Of a stretch of DNA of 64,000 nucleotides, positions 1 through 8,260 are shown in pieces. The stretch is from Bacteriovoracaceae bacterium (GTDB lineage: Bacteria; Bdellovibrionota; Bacteriovoracia; Bacteriovoracales; Bacteriovoracaceae): positions 62,001-126,000 of the forward strand of contig JAEUWD010000017.1 of the NCBI GenBank assembly GCA_016786485.1. The letters are read 5' to 3'. The notes under the pieces are model-generated. The model was not told where the DNA came from. It saw only the letters and a program-made list of their open reading frames with translations, and did no database searches. The position numbers and the translations under genes were made by a program. How positions within the stretch are numbered: the first letter of the stretch is position 1; each line of letters begins with the position of its first letter.

Positions 1-670
1 GTTCTAATGGATTGACGGCGGTTTCTTCAAGTTCTGGCATCATCTCTGGATTTTCTTTAAACTTCTTTAAATCTTCAAATGGTGTTCCATCCAGTGGTTT
101 CTTGGTTGAAAGGCTGCGATCGGCTGTTTCATAAAAGATTTCACTACCGTTCATGTTAACTGCCACGAAGAAGTCTTTGCCAACTTCTAAATTAATTCTG
201 CCATTATCACCACTGTAGGCACCTTTTTCATCAAAAGGTCGCGTAAGTGTTTTAAATCCAGAAAAAATATATCGGTTACCAACACGACGGTTAGCAATAC
301 CCAATGCTTGTGTGCGAAGCTGGTTAATTTCTTTGGCCACACTTTCTCGAACCTGTGGATTATAAATATCAGAAGATTGACCAATGGCGATTTCCTTAGC
401 TTTAGATACGAGTTCGGTTAGATCCGAAATCGCTTGTTCAGTGTATTCCAGATACATTTTGGCGTAGTTGGTATTCCGTGTGTACTGATCGTTATCAACT
501 TTCTTCGAACGAATGGCCATTAATTCAACGTTACCAATAGGATCATCTGATGGCTTTTGTACCTTCTTCAAATTCGAGCCCTTAATTTGTAGATCTTCCA
601 TGTGGCTCTTAGCTTTTCCTAAGGAAAAGTTAATTGCATGCGATGTACTACCTTCAGAAACTCTGGTCAC
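1..670 (-). CDS. flgL: Flagellar hook-filament junction protein FlgL (3' end outside window)
   Basis: This is the second hook-filament junction protein, placed between FlgK and the flagellin filament. About 223 residues are visible and the C-terminus runs off the left edge. I chose GTG at 670 because AGGAG stands five bases upstream and the reading opens TRVSEGSTSHAINF, followed by the flagellin-like heptad region with KVQKPSDDP near residue 40. Further on, an NRYIFSGFKTLTRPFD stretch is characteristic of FlgL/flagellin N-domains. It follows flgK by eight bases and is the last visible gene of the flgJ-M-N-K-L run. Assignment is firm. Confidence 0.93.
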   Translation of the reverse strand, partial: MTRVSEGSTSHAINFSLGKAKSHMEDLQIKGSNLKKVQKPSDDPIGNVELMAIRSKKVDNDQYTRNTNYAKMYLEYTEQAISDLTELVSKAKEIAIGQSSDIYNPQVRESVAKEINQLRTQALGIANRRVGNRYIFSGFKTLTRPFDEKGAYSGDNGRINLEVGKDFFVAVNMNGSEIFYETADRSLSTKKPLDGTPFEDLKKFKENPEMMPELEETAVNPLE

Positions 671-678
671 CTATGCTC

Positions 679-2142
679 CTAACGTTTGATATCCAAAACA
701 GTTTTAAACATTTCATCCGCCGTTTTAATAACTTTTGCGGATGCATCATATGCATGTTGGAACTTTACTAAGTTCGCTGTCTCTTCATCGATTGAAACTC
801 CAGAAATACGCTCTTTCACCGTTTTAGCTTGGGAAAGAATACCGAGAGATTGTTCTTTATCAATTTTCGTTTTGCTTGTAACAAGCGCAATTTCTCCAAC
901 TGAATTCAGGTAACCTTCTTCAAAAGTTGTTGTGCCATCATGTAAAACTTTTTCATGTTGTAGTTTTGAGATGGCGATAGAAATTCGGTTATCACCTGGC
1001 TTGTTTGGTTCAAGTCCAGTGACAATATTATTAACATCTTTTTTTACATCTTCGCTTAAATCTAGATACTCAGCTGCGCGATGCAAATCCAGTGGTTCCT
1101 TAAAGAAATCGATACCAGTGATCTTTCTTTCAGCCGCAATCCCACGATCCAAAACTCGGCCGTTTTCATCGACCTCAAGCGGAACGTTGATATAACCACG
1201 ACGGTGAATTGCATTCACGCTGTGGGTAAGTTCGAAGGCCACGCGATCAAGATGATCTTCTAGTCTTTTAATTTCGTTATTTCGAGTTTCTAAAATTGCA
1301 CCCAGCTTTCCCGACTTCAATTTCGGTGAAACAGGGCCGACAGAGCGATTTTTAAAGAAAATTTCGTAGTGACCAATATCTTCGGTATTTGTATTAATAG
1401 TACCGTGTTTAAGTTCGCTTATTTCACCACCGACAACTAATGAACCAACATTGGTAGCATTGATAACAAAACGATTTCTTTCATCAGCGTAAGTTTGAAT
1501 GTCCATAAGCTCCGACAATTCAAGCACGACTTTATCTCGCTGGTCACGCAAGTCACCTGTTTCATGCGCAATTGCTTCAAGTTCAGCAATTTTTTGGTTG
1601 AGACCTCTCACGTGATGAAGCATGGTATTGATATCTTCAACAGTTGCTTTCATTTTACTATTAATATTTTCTCTTAAATCTTGGAGAGTGCTACGCATAC
1701 GTTTAAAGTCATTAACAACTAAACGCGCATTTTCTCGAACGATTGATCGTACCGTTTCATTTTCAGGCTGGTTGGCCAGTTCGCGGAAAGAGTTAAAGAA
1801 ACGATTCATCAGTTTATTTAAACCATCGGAATGAACTTCGTTAAAAATATCTTCGACTTGAGAAAGTTGGAAACTGCGCTCTTCGTTAAAGTTATGTTGT
1901 GTGACGGCTTGGTGAATACGTTTTTCAACATGTTCGTCGTGAACTCGTTTAACGTTTTTTACATCTGCACCAGTACCAAGAACATAGTTACCTTCTCCAA
2001 TAGGGCGTGAAGCTTCAGTGTGAACACGTTGACGTGAGTAACCTTCTGTATTTGAGTTGGCAATATTGTGCGAAGTAGTCGAGAGCTGCTTCTTGGCAAC
2101 ACTTAAACCCGATCGACCAACTTGTAACAAATCAACTGCCAA
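679..2142 (-). CDS. flgK: Flagellar hook-associated protein 1, FlgK
   Basis: FlgK is the first junction protein added to the hook tip. It is exported by the flagellar type III apparatus. The N-terminal rod/hook motif is clear (SHNIANSNTEGYSRQRV, residues about 25-42). The C-terminal helix contains NLVKFQHAYDASAKVIKTAD, the partner coiled coil of the axial family. At 487 residues it is shorter than the enterobacterial protein (about 547), with the loss in the variable central domains. It lies between flgN (its chaperone) and flgL with gaps of 8-9 bases, so it is surely in one transcript. Confidence 0.97.
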   Translation of the reverse strand: MAVDLLQVGRSGLSVAKKQLSTTSHNIANSNTEGYSRQRVHTEASRPIGEGNYVLGTGADVKNVKRVHDEHVEKRIHQAVTQHNFNEERSFQLSQVEDIFNEVHSDGLNKLMNRFFNSFRELANQPENETVRSIVRENARLVVNDFKRMRSTLQDLRENINSKMKATVEDINTMLHHVRGLNQKIAELEAIAHETGDLRDQRDKVVLELSELMDIQTYADERNRFVINATNVGSLVVGGEISELKHGTINTNTEDIGHYEIFFKNRSVGPVSPKLKSGKLGAILETRNNEIKRLEDHLDRVAFELTHSVNAIHRRGYINVPLEVDENGRVLDRGIAAERKITGIDFFKEPLDLHRAAEYLDLSEDVKKDVNNIVTGLEPNKPGDNRISIAISKLQHEKVLHDGTTTFEEGYLNSVGEIALVTSKTKIDKEQSLGILSQAKTVKERISGVSIDEETANLVKFQHAYDASAKVIKTADEMFKTVLDIKR

Positions 2143-2151
2143 AACTCCTCC

Positions 2152-2643
2152 CTATTTAGTCGTTCCGTGCGCAGTGTATGTTTGATAATTCTTTTTACCG
2201 CTGAAAGTATTTTTAATATCTTTTAAATTCTGCATAGCTCGGTTGAGAAAAATTTGGTTTTTCTTATTTTGAGCTTGAATGCGTTCGATAATATCCACTA
2301 ACAGTAGGTTGAATTTACTTAGATGCTGTCCCGATTTTTCTAATTCGAACTGCTTAAGACACTCAATCAGATCATGAATATTAAGGATTTCATTTTCAAA
2401 AATTCTTTCTTGATTGATTTCTGCAATAAACAACTTTCTTTCTTCTTCGATGTTACCAATTTGGATTAGTAATTGTTCTTTGTGTTTTACCGTTTGTTCA
2501 AGAGCATCGAAGTCGCTTGCTAGTAAATTAGCATACTCCTCACAAGTGAGGTCATAGAGGAGCGTGTGAAGTTCGCAAAACGTTCGCCAGAGATGAATCA
2601 AGCGATCATATGCAAAATTCTGTTTTAAACTTTGTTCGTTCAT
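2152..2643 (-). CDS. flgN: FlgN-type export chaperone
   Basis: This 163-residue, almost wholly alpha-helical protein lies immediately upstream of flgK, the usual position of FlgN, the cytosolic chaperone that delivers FlgK and FlgL to the export gate. The final segment (FLNRAMQNLKDIK, then a TYTAHG-like tail) matches the FlgN ending with an aromatic-Gly motif. Sequence identity to model FlgN is expected to be low, so the call rests on fold-like features plus location. Gaps to flgM and flgK are 8 bases each. Confidence 0.8.
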   Translation of the reverse strand: MNEQSLKQNFAYDRLIHLWRTFCELHTLLYDLTCEEYANLLASDFDALEQTVKHKEQLLIQIGNIEEERKLFIAEINQERIFENEILNIHDLIECLKQFELEKSGQHLSKFNLLLVDIIERIQAQNKKNQIFLNRAMQNLKDIKNTFSGKKNYQTYTAHGTTK

Positions 2644-2651
2644 AATTTAAC

Positions 2652-2981
2652 CTAAAATTCCTGGCTTAACATGCGGTCAGCGATTTCATCGTAATTGACC
2701 TGATATTCGCCCTTTTGAATTTGTGATTTGAGTCGTGCAATTTTTTCTGAGTTGTCGATAGCAGGAGCGGCATCCACTGCTGATTTAATACGAGCGAAAT
2801 CTCTTACGGCATCTGTAATTTCAACTTTCGCGTCGCCTGATGTTTTGCCTTGAAGTTCTGATTCTCTTTCAACCGTGTTTCTTCGAAGAGGAGCAGTTTC
2901 ACCTCGAGCAACTTTCGTTGCGCCCGTTTTTGAATTCGGGAAAAAAGAGTTGCGGGTGTTTAAGTCAATTTCTCTACTCAT
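2652..2981 (-). CDS. flgM: Anti-sigma-28 factor FlgM
   Basis: FlgM binds the flagellar sigma factor FliA until the hook is complete, then leaves the cell through the export channel. This 109-residue protein has a Ser/Thr/Arg-rich, probably disordered N-terminal half. It then has the FlgM C-terminal block, with EKIARLKSQIQKGEYQVN followed by DEIADRMLSQEF. Its start overlaps the end of flgJ by eight bases, so translation is coupled. Its presence implies a FliA-dependent late class elsewhere in the genome. I found no convincing FliA-type promoter inside this window. Confidence 0.9.
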   Translation of the reverse strand: MSREIDLNTRNSFFPNSKTGATKVARGETAPLRRNTVERESELQGKTSGDAKVEITDAVRDFARIKSAVDAAPAIDNSEKIARLKSQIQKGEYQVNYDEIADRMLSQEF

Positions 2982-3318
2982 GAGAGATCTCCTTGTCAGT
3001 CGACGGTTTCATTTTAGGCATATTGCCTGAGACAGCTTTTGGCTTAAGATTTTGAGGTAAAATTTGTTCTAAAATAAGTTTTTTTATACCAAGTCCACCG
3101 TTTGGATCTTTCGCCATTAGTTTTGCACGTTCATGATCCATAACAGAATTATAATAATTTAAAGCGGTACTGTCTGGTGTTTCTTGTTGCACTGATTTTC
3201 TCATCTCTTGAATGAGATGTTCTGAAAACTGAGTATCCATTGCTTCCGCAACTTGCTCATAAGGCTTTCTGGCCTGTTCAATTGTCATTGGTTTGCGAGC
3301 GTTGACAGTTAGTGACAC
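2974..3318 (-). CDS. flgJ: Rod-binding protein FlgJ, N-domain only
   Basis: This 114-residue protein matches the rod-capping domain of FlgJ: QVAEAMDTQFSEHLIQEMRK near residues 22-41, then a YNSVMDHERAKLMA segment and GGLGIKKLILEQI. The muramidase domain found in enterobacterial FlgJ is absent, which is common outside gamma-proteobacteria. A separate enzyme must therefore open the peptidoglycan for the rod. It is the first gene of the flgJ-M-N-K-L set, preceded by a 98-base gap after flgI. Confidence 0.85.
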   Translation of the reverse strand: MSLTVNARKPMTIEQARKPYEQVAEAMDTQFSEHLIQEMRKSVQQETPDSTALNYYNSVMDHERAKLMAKDPNGGLGIKKLILEQILPQNLKPKAVSGNMPKMKPSTDKEISHE

Positions 3319-3416
3319 TCAATACCATCCTGGTTTCTAGAAGATCATCAATCCTAGACGATCTTAATTTATACTAACACATTTTGCCATTTTTGTCCTA
3401 AAACAAAAACGGTCAC
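3319..3416 (-). promoter_or_regulatory. Intergenic hairpins between flgI and flgJ
   Basis: Two inverted repeats are visible. Positions 3387-3412, read on the minus strand, form a ten-pair stem with one G-U and a six-base loop. It starts five bases after the flgI stop but lacks a clean U-run. Positions 3341-3365 have AAGATC and GATCTT arms with a 13-base loop. Between them lies a minus-strand TATAAA (3368-3373) that could be the -10 of a promoter for flgJMNKL, but I see no good -35. Function is a guess: mRNA end processing or partial termination followed by re-initiation. Confidence 0.35.
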
Positions 3417-4421
3417 TTAAATTAACTCGAGCTCAGCTACGAGTACGCCGTTTTTCTTCAGCGTTTGAAAAATCGATATCAGATCCTCTGGTGTAGTTCC
3501 TATCGCATTTAGAACTTTTACCAGATCGCTTATCGTAGAAGTTTGCTCAAGTAAGTGAACCGATTTACGACCAGTTGGACTCGATCCATCATTCACTTCA
3601 ATGACCATATCACCATGACTAATAGCTGACTTTTTTAGTGTGATTTCACCACCGGCCACAATCGTGCCAGTTCTTTCGTTGATAACGATTTTCGCTGCGG
3701 TATCAGAGATAACTTTAAAGTTCTCGAGTATGGCAATTAACTCCACCACGTTTCGTTGATAGTTAGGAGGGACGACCAAATCGATTGTTGCTGAATCTTT
3801 GGCATCCGCAAATTTACCACCCAGTTCTTGATTGATAGTTTTTTCTAGACGAGCGGCAGTTGTGAAATCAGGGTTTTTAAGGGCCAAACGAATTGCTTGT
3901 TTCTTATTAAAATCCAGATTAATTTCTTGTTCCACCGTACCGCCACTTGGGATTTTGGCCGTCGTTGCGAACTTAGCACCTTGTTTTAAGCCACCAATTG
4001 AAATGGGTCCACTTGCGACAGAGTAGATTTTTCCGTCACCACCTTTAAGTGGCGTTACCATCAGCGTTCCACCGGCCAGCGAACTTGCGTCGCCAATAGA
4101 CGAAATAGTGATATCAATTTTTTGTCCAACTCGCGCAAAAGGAGGCAGGTTCGCTGTTACAATAACAGCTGCAACGTTAGCCGAAGCTACGTCGGCTTTT
4201 GGATCAAAACCTAAGGTCTGAAACATTTTTTTAAGTGAGGTATTGGTAATTTCACCACCGCTATCGCCAGTTCCATTCAGACCGATAACTAAACCATATC
4301 CTATGAGTGGATTGTCACGAACACCTTTAATCGAAACTAAATCTTTGATTCGATTCGACGATTCGTTTCCAAATGAGTTTGTAGTAACCAAGAAAAGCAT
4401 GAGTAAGAAAATCATTTTCAT
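3417..4421 (-). CDS. flgI: Flagellar P-ring protein FlgI
   Basis: FlgI forms the periplasmic bushing around the rod in the peptidoglycan layer. The protein is 334 residues, with a Sec signal peptide (residues 1-19, ending NSFG). The family core follows: IKDLVSIKGVRDNPLIGYG, then GLNGTGD, VIVTANLPPFARVGQKID and DASSLAGGTLMVTPL. The C-terminal SDLVKVLNAIGTTPEDLISI block is also present. It is slightly shorter than the usual 345-370 residues. It follows flgH by four bases and is the last gene of the flgF operon. Confidence 0.97.
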   Translation of the reverse strand: MKMIFLLMLFLVTTNSFGNESSNRIKDLVSIKGVRDNPLIGYGLVIGLNGTGDSGGEITNTSLKKMFQTLGFDPKADVASANVAAVIVTANLPPFARVGQKIDITISSIGDASSLAGGTLMVTPLKGGDGKIYSVASGPISIGGLKQGAKFATTAKIPSGGTVEQEINLDFNKKQAIRLALKNPDFTTAARLEKTINQELGGKFADAKDSATIDLVVPPNYQRNVVELIAILENFKVISDTAAKIVINERTGTIVAGGEITLKKSAISHGDMVIEVNDGSSPTGRKSVHLLEQTSTISDLVKVLNAIGTTPEDLISIFQTLKKNGVLVAELELI

Positions 4422-4425
4422 AAAT

Positions 4426-5190
4426 CTACCTTATAACAAAAATTTGTGATTCTAAGATTCTATCTGAAGTAATCGTGTCATCATTATTAAGATCACGCTT
4501 GGCGATCAAGCCCTGAAAATCAACATAGTGTTTTTGCTTTCGGAAAAGAACTTCTTTTTGACCACGAATGAGAACATAGTCTTTACTGATAATTTCAGTG
4601 ACTTGAGTTGAAATTTTATCGTAAATTTTGGCCGTTTCATCATCTTTATCTGCGGCGGCATCTGCGGCAGGCGCTGCCGTCGCTGCTGGAGCTGGTCCCG
4701 CGGCTGTTTTAGCTAGAGGGTCAGGTTTTTTTATCTCTTCTTTTGGGAAAGCACGTTTTAGTTCATTGGCAATATCATTTTTTAAATTTTCTAGGACATC
4801 GACGATGATGATATCGCCCAAAGCTTTTGATTTGTTTTGTGAGAAAAGAAAATTTTCTTTATCTTGTCCTGCCCACAAACTACCAGCATATTCGTTATCT
4901 TGTAGATCATCAGCAGTATAGCGACGTCTGCTATCTTGATATTGCCTTTTCACTTTTGGCTGAGTTTCAGCTTGTTCTGCTTGTGAAAAAGTGACGGGAT
5001 TAGCAATTGGTCGCTTGTCAAAATTTCTACGATTGAACGGGTTGTTTTTATAAGCCTGAAATGGATCCGGCTTAACATTCTTCATCTGGGTGCTCTTTTC
5101 TTCTTGTTCAATCATGCGATGTATTTTATCGATATAGCCAGCGCATGAGCTAAGAGTGGAAAGGGTGATGATAATAAAAATTTTCTTCAT
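4426..5190 (-). CDS. flgH: Flagellar L-ring lipoprotein FlgH
   Basis: FlgH makes the outer-membrane ring. A lipobox LSSC places the lipidated Cys at residue 16. The family signature YAGSLWAGQDKENFLFSQNK near residues 100-120, followed by GDIIIVDVLEN, is clear. The C-terminal strand block (VLIRGQKEVLFRKQK, then DFQGLIAKRDLNNDDTI) is also clear. Unusual is a low-complexity Ala/Pro segment at about residues 150-182, inserted between the two conserved halves. The family normally has a short linker there. Gaps of 4 and 10 bases link it to flgI and flgA. Confidence 0.9.
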   Translation of the reverse strand: MKKIFIIITLSTLSSCAGYIDKIHRMIEQEEKSTQMKNVKPDPFQAYKNNPFNRRNFDKRPIANPVTFSQAEQAETQPKVKRQYQDSRRRYTADDLQDNEYAGSLWAGQDKENFLFSQNKSKALGDIIIVDVLENLKNDIANELKRAFPKEEIKKPDPLAKTAAGPAPAATAAPAADAAADKDDETAKIYDKISTQVTEIISKDYVLIRGQKEVLFRKQKHYVDFQGLIAKRDLNNDDTITSDRILESQIFVIR

Positions 5191-5200
5191 ATTCGTTCTC

Positions 5201-6076
5201 TCACAATTCGATGGTAAGCTCGTTAAAGCCCGTTATTTTTGCATTTATTTTTTTCTTATTAGTTGGGTTATAAGCTTCGATCACTTCATTGATTGCACCT
5301 GTGCCGCGTGAAATAACTCGACTTTTTACCACAACGCTTTTTGAGCGAACAAAAAGTTGAGCTTCCTTCCCATAAGTGGTGAGTTTGGTTGGTACAAGAT
5401 GATTGGCAGTTAGTGTTTCACCTTTAGCTATCGTTTTACCAGTTTTATAAAACGCTAGGATTTCAGCATTTTCAAAAAGGTTAGTATCATCAGAAGCTAA
5501 GATTTTCTTATTTGTTAAGTGACGGTTTTGAATTGTATTAAAAGCAGGGATTGTTTCTTCAGCGATCAAGGCATTGCGGTAGCGAAGAATATTAGCACTC
5601 GTCCAAATTTCTTGTTGGTCACATTGTAATACTAAATTTTTATTACCAGTTCTTTCTAAATTTACTTCATTAGTTTTGATATAAGCACTATGGCAATTAG
5701 CGAAGGCTTTTTTATTAATAAAGCTAGCTGTTACTGGTTCTAAGTTTTCGTTCAGGCTTAAAGCCTTTTTAACGAAACTATTTAAGTCATTAACCGAAAT
5801 GGTTTCTGGGGTAATATGGATTTGGTCATTTGGAAATGTATCTGCCAACATAAAATTGATCTGTTTATTTTTTAAATCACCAGATGAGTTCACGATCAGA
5901 CTTCTGAAAGCAGTCAGTATTTCTGGACTACAGTCAGAGCTTGAAATAAAAGCCGTTTGGTCAGTCTGTGCCATTTTTGCATCGGCGAGAATAATGTGTG
6001 CATAGCTTGTTAGTTGGCAAGCACTAGCTGCAAAAACACTCTTACTCATTAAAAATAGAAAAAATAGTTTCATCAT
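5201..6076 (-). CDS. flgA: P-ring assembly chaperone FlgA
   Basis: FlgA is a periplasmic chaperone that helps FlgI polymerise. A cleavable signal peptide (FFLFLMSKSVFAAS) is followed by a weakly conserved N-terminal region. Then comes the SAF-type module at about residues 175-260, with the family order of a threonine-rich turn (GKTIAKGETLTANHL) and an AQLFVRSKSVVVKSR strand. At 291 residues it is longer than the typical 220-235, with the extra length at the N-terminal side. It sits two bases from flgG and ten from flgH. Confidence 0.85.
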   Translation of the reverse strand: MMKLFFLFLMSKSVFAASACQLTSYAHIILADAKMAQTDQTAFISSSDCSPEILTAFRSLIVNSSGDLKNKQINFMLADTFPNDQIHITPETISVNDLNSFVKKALSLNENLEPVTASFINKKAFANCHSAYIKTNEVNLERTGNKNLVLQCDQQEIWTSANILRYRNALIAEETIPAFNTIQNRHLTNKKILASDDTNLFENAEILAFYKTGKTIAKGETLTANHLVPTKLTTYGKEAQLFVRSKSVVVKSRVISRGTGAINEVIEAYNPTNKKKINAKITGFNELTIEL

Positions 6077-6078
6077 TT

Positions 6079-6864
6079 TTACTTTATATTATTAGTAACT
6101 TGTAAAATTTGGTCAGCAACACCCATTACTTTTGAATTCATTTCATATGCTCTTTGTGCCTTAATTAAACTGGTCATTTCATTCATGATGTTTACGTTCG
6201 AAGCTTCGAGCATTCCTTGCTGAACAGTGGCCGCATTGTTTTCACCAGGAACATTTTGAATAGCATCACCACTACCGGTTGTTGCTCCATAAAGATTCTT
6301 GCCTTCAGAGCGTAAGCCGGTTGGGTTGATAAAAGTAAAAACAGGGATCTGTCCTAAGTTTTGTGGTTCGGGATTATCTTTAAATTGTGCTTCGATATTT
6401 CCATTTTCAGAAATATTTAGATAAGCGGTGTTTGATGGTACGGTAAAACCTGGATAAAGCTTATGTCCGTTTTTTGTGACGACAGTTCCTGTCGCATCTA
6501 CGGTGAAAGCACCGTCACGCGTGAATTTGATCTGGCCTTTAGAATCAATAATTCCAAAAAAACCGTCTCCATTTAAAAGGAGGTCATATGGATTATCAGT
6601 TACCATTGGGTCACCTTGTGAATGTTCTTTTCTTGTCGCTGAAATTTTAGCACCCGAGCCAATTTGGGTTCCGACGCTGTATTGTGAAGTCGCAGAAGAA
6701 CGTGCACCAGCTTCTTCGACTGTTTGATAAAGCAAATCTTCAAACTCGGTTCGGGATTTTTTAAAACCTACGGTGTTAACGTTGGCAATATTGTTTGAAA
6801 TATTGTTAACGTTAGACTCTTGTGCCGCCATTCCTGTCGCTGCAGTATTTAAAGCCTTAAGCAT
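6079..6864 (-). CDS. flgG: Distal rod protein FlgG
   Basis: FlgG polymerises into the distal rod that crosses the P and L rings. Length (261 residues) is exactly the family norm. The N-terminus has the rod motif NNISNNIANVNTVGFKKSRTEFEDLLYQ and the C-terminus has LEASNVNIMNEMTSLIKAQRAYEMNSK. Repeated YDLLLNGDGFFGI and KFTRDGAF blocks are the central D1 signature. It lies 20 bases downstream of flgF in the sigma-54-driven operon. Confidence 0.98.
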   Translation of the reverse strand: MLKALNTAATGMAAQESNVNNISNNIANVNTVGFKKSRTEFEDLLYQTVEEAGARSSATSQYSVGTQIGSGAKISATRKEHSQGDPMVTDNPYDLLLNGDGFFGIIDSKGQIKFTRDGAFTVDATGTVVTKNGHKLYPGFTVPSNTAYLNISENGNIEAQFKDNPEPQNLGQIPVFTFINPTGLRSEGKNLYGATTGSGDAIQNVPGENNAATVQQGMLEASNVNIMNEMTSLIKAQRAYEMNSKVMGVADQILQVTNNIK

Positions 6865-6884
6865 TACTTCCTCCCAGAATCAAA

Positions 6885-7712
6885 TTAAAATTTCGCAATA
6901 TCATTAACTGCTCTTCCTGTAATATTGTCATAAGCATTGATCGCTTTCTGAATTGATTCGAAATGACGATGAGCTTTAATTAACTCGGCCATCTCTTCTA
7001 CTGAATTAACATTTGATTGTTCTATAAAACCCTGGTGAACAAGAGTTTTACTTGGTTCTGTTAAAATATTTTCAGTCTTGTTATTTACATAAAGGGAGTT
7101 GCCTTCTTTTTTTAAGGCATGAATATCTTTAAATTCCACTACTGAAATTTTCCCAATCATGACATCGCCTGCAAAGATTTGACCTTCGTTAGCAATGGAT
7201 AATTTTGCATTAGGGATTTTGATAACTCTTTCAGCGGGATTTAAAACGGTATTCGTATCAGTACCAGCTGCTGCTTGATTTGTTTCCGCTAAGAGTTTGT
7301 AGCCATTTTCTGTTACCAGTTCACCGTCTTGAGAAATAGTGAAGGCGCCGTTACGTGTGAAGCGAACACCATTCGGCGCTAAGACTTCAAAGAAACCATC
7401 GCCTTGCAAGCCCAAATCAAGTGGTGCTCCGGTTGGTACGAGTTCACCTTGTGTGTGTTCGGTGAAGCTACCATCAACTCTGACCTGAGAATTTTCTGCA
7501 CCTTGTGTGCGATAAAAATCAGCAGGTGACCACTCTTTTCTTGGAAGATCAATTTCATCACTGCCTTTCTCGAGGGCAGTTAAATATTCCTTGAAGACGA
7601 GTTTATCTTTTTTAAAGCCGGCGGTGTTCGCGTTTGCGACATTGTTAGCTATCGTTTCAATTTTATTTTGCTGGGCGATCTGGCCTGACAACGGAACCCA
7701 TATATTTTTCAA
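6885..7712 (-). CDS. flgF: Proximal rod protein FlgF, TTG start
   Basis: FlgF is a rod subunit between the proximal rod and FlgG. I place the start at TTG 7712, giving 275 residues. It has GGAGG five bases upstream (7718-7722) and a family-like N-terminus (KNIWVPLSGQIAQQ). The next upstream ATG (7751) adds 13 unusual residues and would lie only about a dozen bases from the predicted sigma-54 start site. Core motifs are TIANNVANANTAGFKKD, LGLQGDGFFEVLA, RFTRNGAFTIS and the C-terminal SNVNSVEEMAELIKAHRHFES. It is the first gene of flgFGAHI. Confidence 0.93.
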   Translation of the reverse strand: MKNIWVPLSGQIAQQNKIETIANNVANANTAGFKKDKLVFKEYLTALEKGSDEIDLPRKEWSPADFYRTQGAENSQVRVDGSFTEHTQGELVPTGAPLDLGLQGDGFFEVLAPNGVRFTRNGAFTISQDGELVTENGYKLLAETNQAAAGTDTNTVLNPAERVIKIPNAKLSIANEGQIFAGDVMIGKISVVEFKDIHALKKEGNSLYVNNKTENILTEPSKTLVHQGFIEQSNVNSVEEMAELIKAHRHFESIQKAINAYDNITGRAVNDIAKF

Positions 7713-8038
7713 GGCAGCCTCCGCAAGTTCTCGTGCACATCCTTGTGACAATTGAACTCACAAGGAAATTTTAGCAAGCACTATGCCAAATAATCATCAC
7801 GGGCAAAAAGATCCCCATGACTTAACTTCTTAAATTTTCATGATTAGCAGAGTAAATTGATCGGTCTTGCATGGAATAAAATTCCGGGAGGGTTGATGGC
7901 CTAAAAAGACATTTTTTTATCTTGTTATCCAAGCTTGTGAAATCATTTGTTTTTGATGTAGTGTAGAGTGGAATTTTAAATGAAGAAAAAATGACACTCA
8001 TTTAGCTCCCAGTCAAAAAAATGCCAGAGAGGATTAGT
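7713..8038. other. Divergent intergenic region flgF / xseB
   Basis: These 326 bases separate two divergent operons. They hold the sigma-54 site on the minus strand near the flgF end. They also hold a small GGAAT-AAA-ATTCC inverted repeat at about 7870-7882. A weak sigma-70-like pair on the plus strand, TTGTGA (7935) and TAGTGT (7959) with an 18-base spacer, could serve xseB. The first ATG at 8021 lacks a ribosome site, whereas ATG 8039 has GAGAGGA in front. No further gene or RNA is evident. Confidence 0.5.
7772..7789 (-). promoter_or_regulatory. Sigma-54 promoter of the flgF operon
   Basis: Read on the minus strand the site is TTGGCATAGTGCTTGCTA. This matches the RpoN pattern TGGCAY-N5-TTGCW with GG and GC spaced by ten bases. 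Transcription would begin near 7763, leaving a leader of roughly 50 bases that contains the GGAGG of flgF. This supports RpoN control of the rod and ring operon, a scheme known in several flagellated bacteria. The activator-binding site is not identified. Confidence 0.8.
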
Positions 8039-8260
8039 ATGACAAAAAATAAAAAAAACGAAGGCTTTGAAAAAAGTTTAACGGAGTTAGAAGAAATTGT
8101 TCAAAAACTCGAATTAGGTGAAACTGGGTTGGATGAAAGCTTGGAACTTTTTGAAAAAGGCATCGATCTTTATAAAAAGTGTAAAAAATCATTAACTGAA
8201 GTAGAGAAAAAAATAAAAGTTTTAACTGAAGACTTAAAAGAAGAAGAGTTAGATGTTTAA
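8039..8260 (+). CDS. xseB: Exodeoxyribonuclease VII small subunit
   Basis: XseB binds the large subunit XseA to form exonuclease VII, which degrades single-stranded DNA. The 73-residue, highly charged helical hairpin has the family pattern FEKSLTELEEIVQKLELGET, then LDESLELFEKGIDLYKKCKK. I chose ATG 8039 because of GAGAGGA at 8027-8033. An ATG at 8021 would add six residues without such a site. The 3' end overlaps the following lipoprotein gene by eight bases. xseA is not in the window. Confidence 0.93.
   Translation: MTKNKKNEGFEKSLTELEEIVQKLELGETGLDESLELFEKGIDLYKKCKKSLTEVEKKIKVLTEDLKEEELDV

Noticed and set aside
3319-3416. Sigma-28 or sigma-54 promoter before flgJ
   Set aside because: TGGCAAAATGTGTTAG has GG but no GC at the -12 position, and no FliA-type pattern was found.
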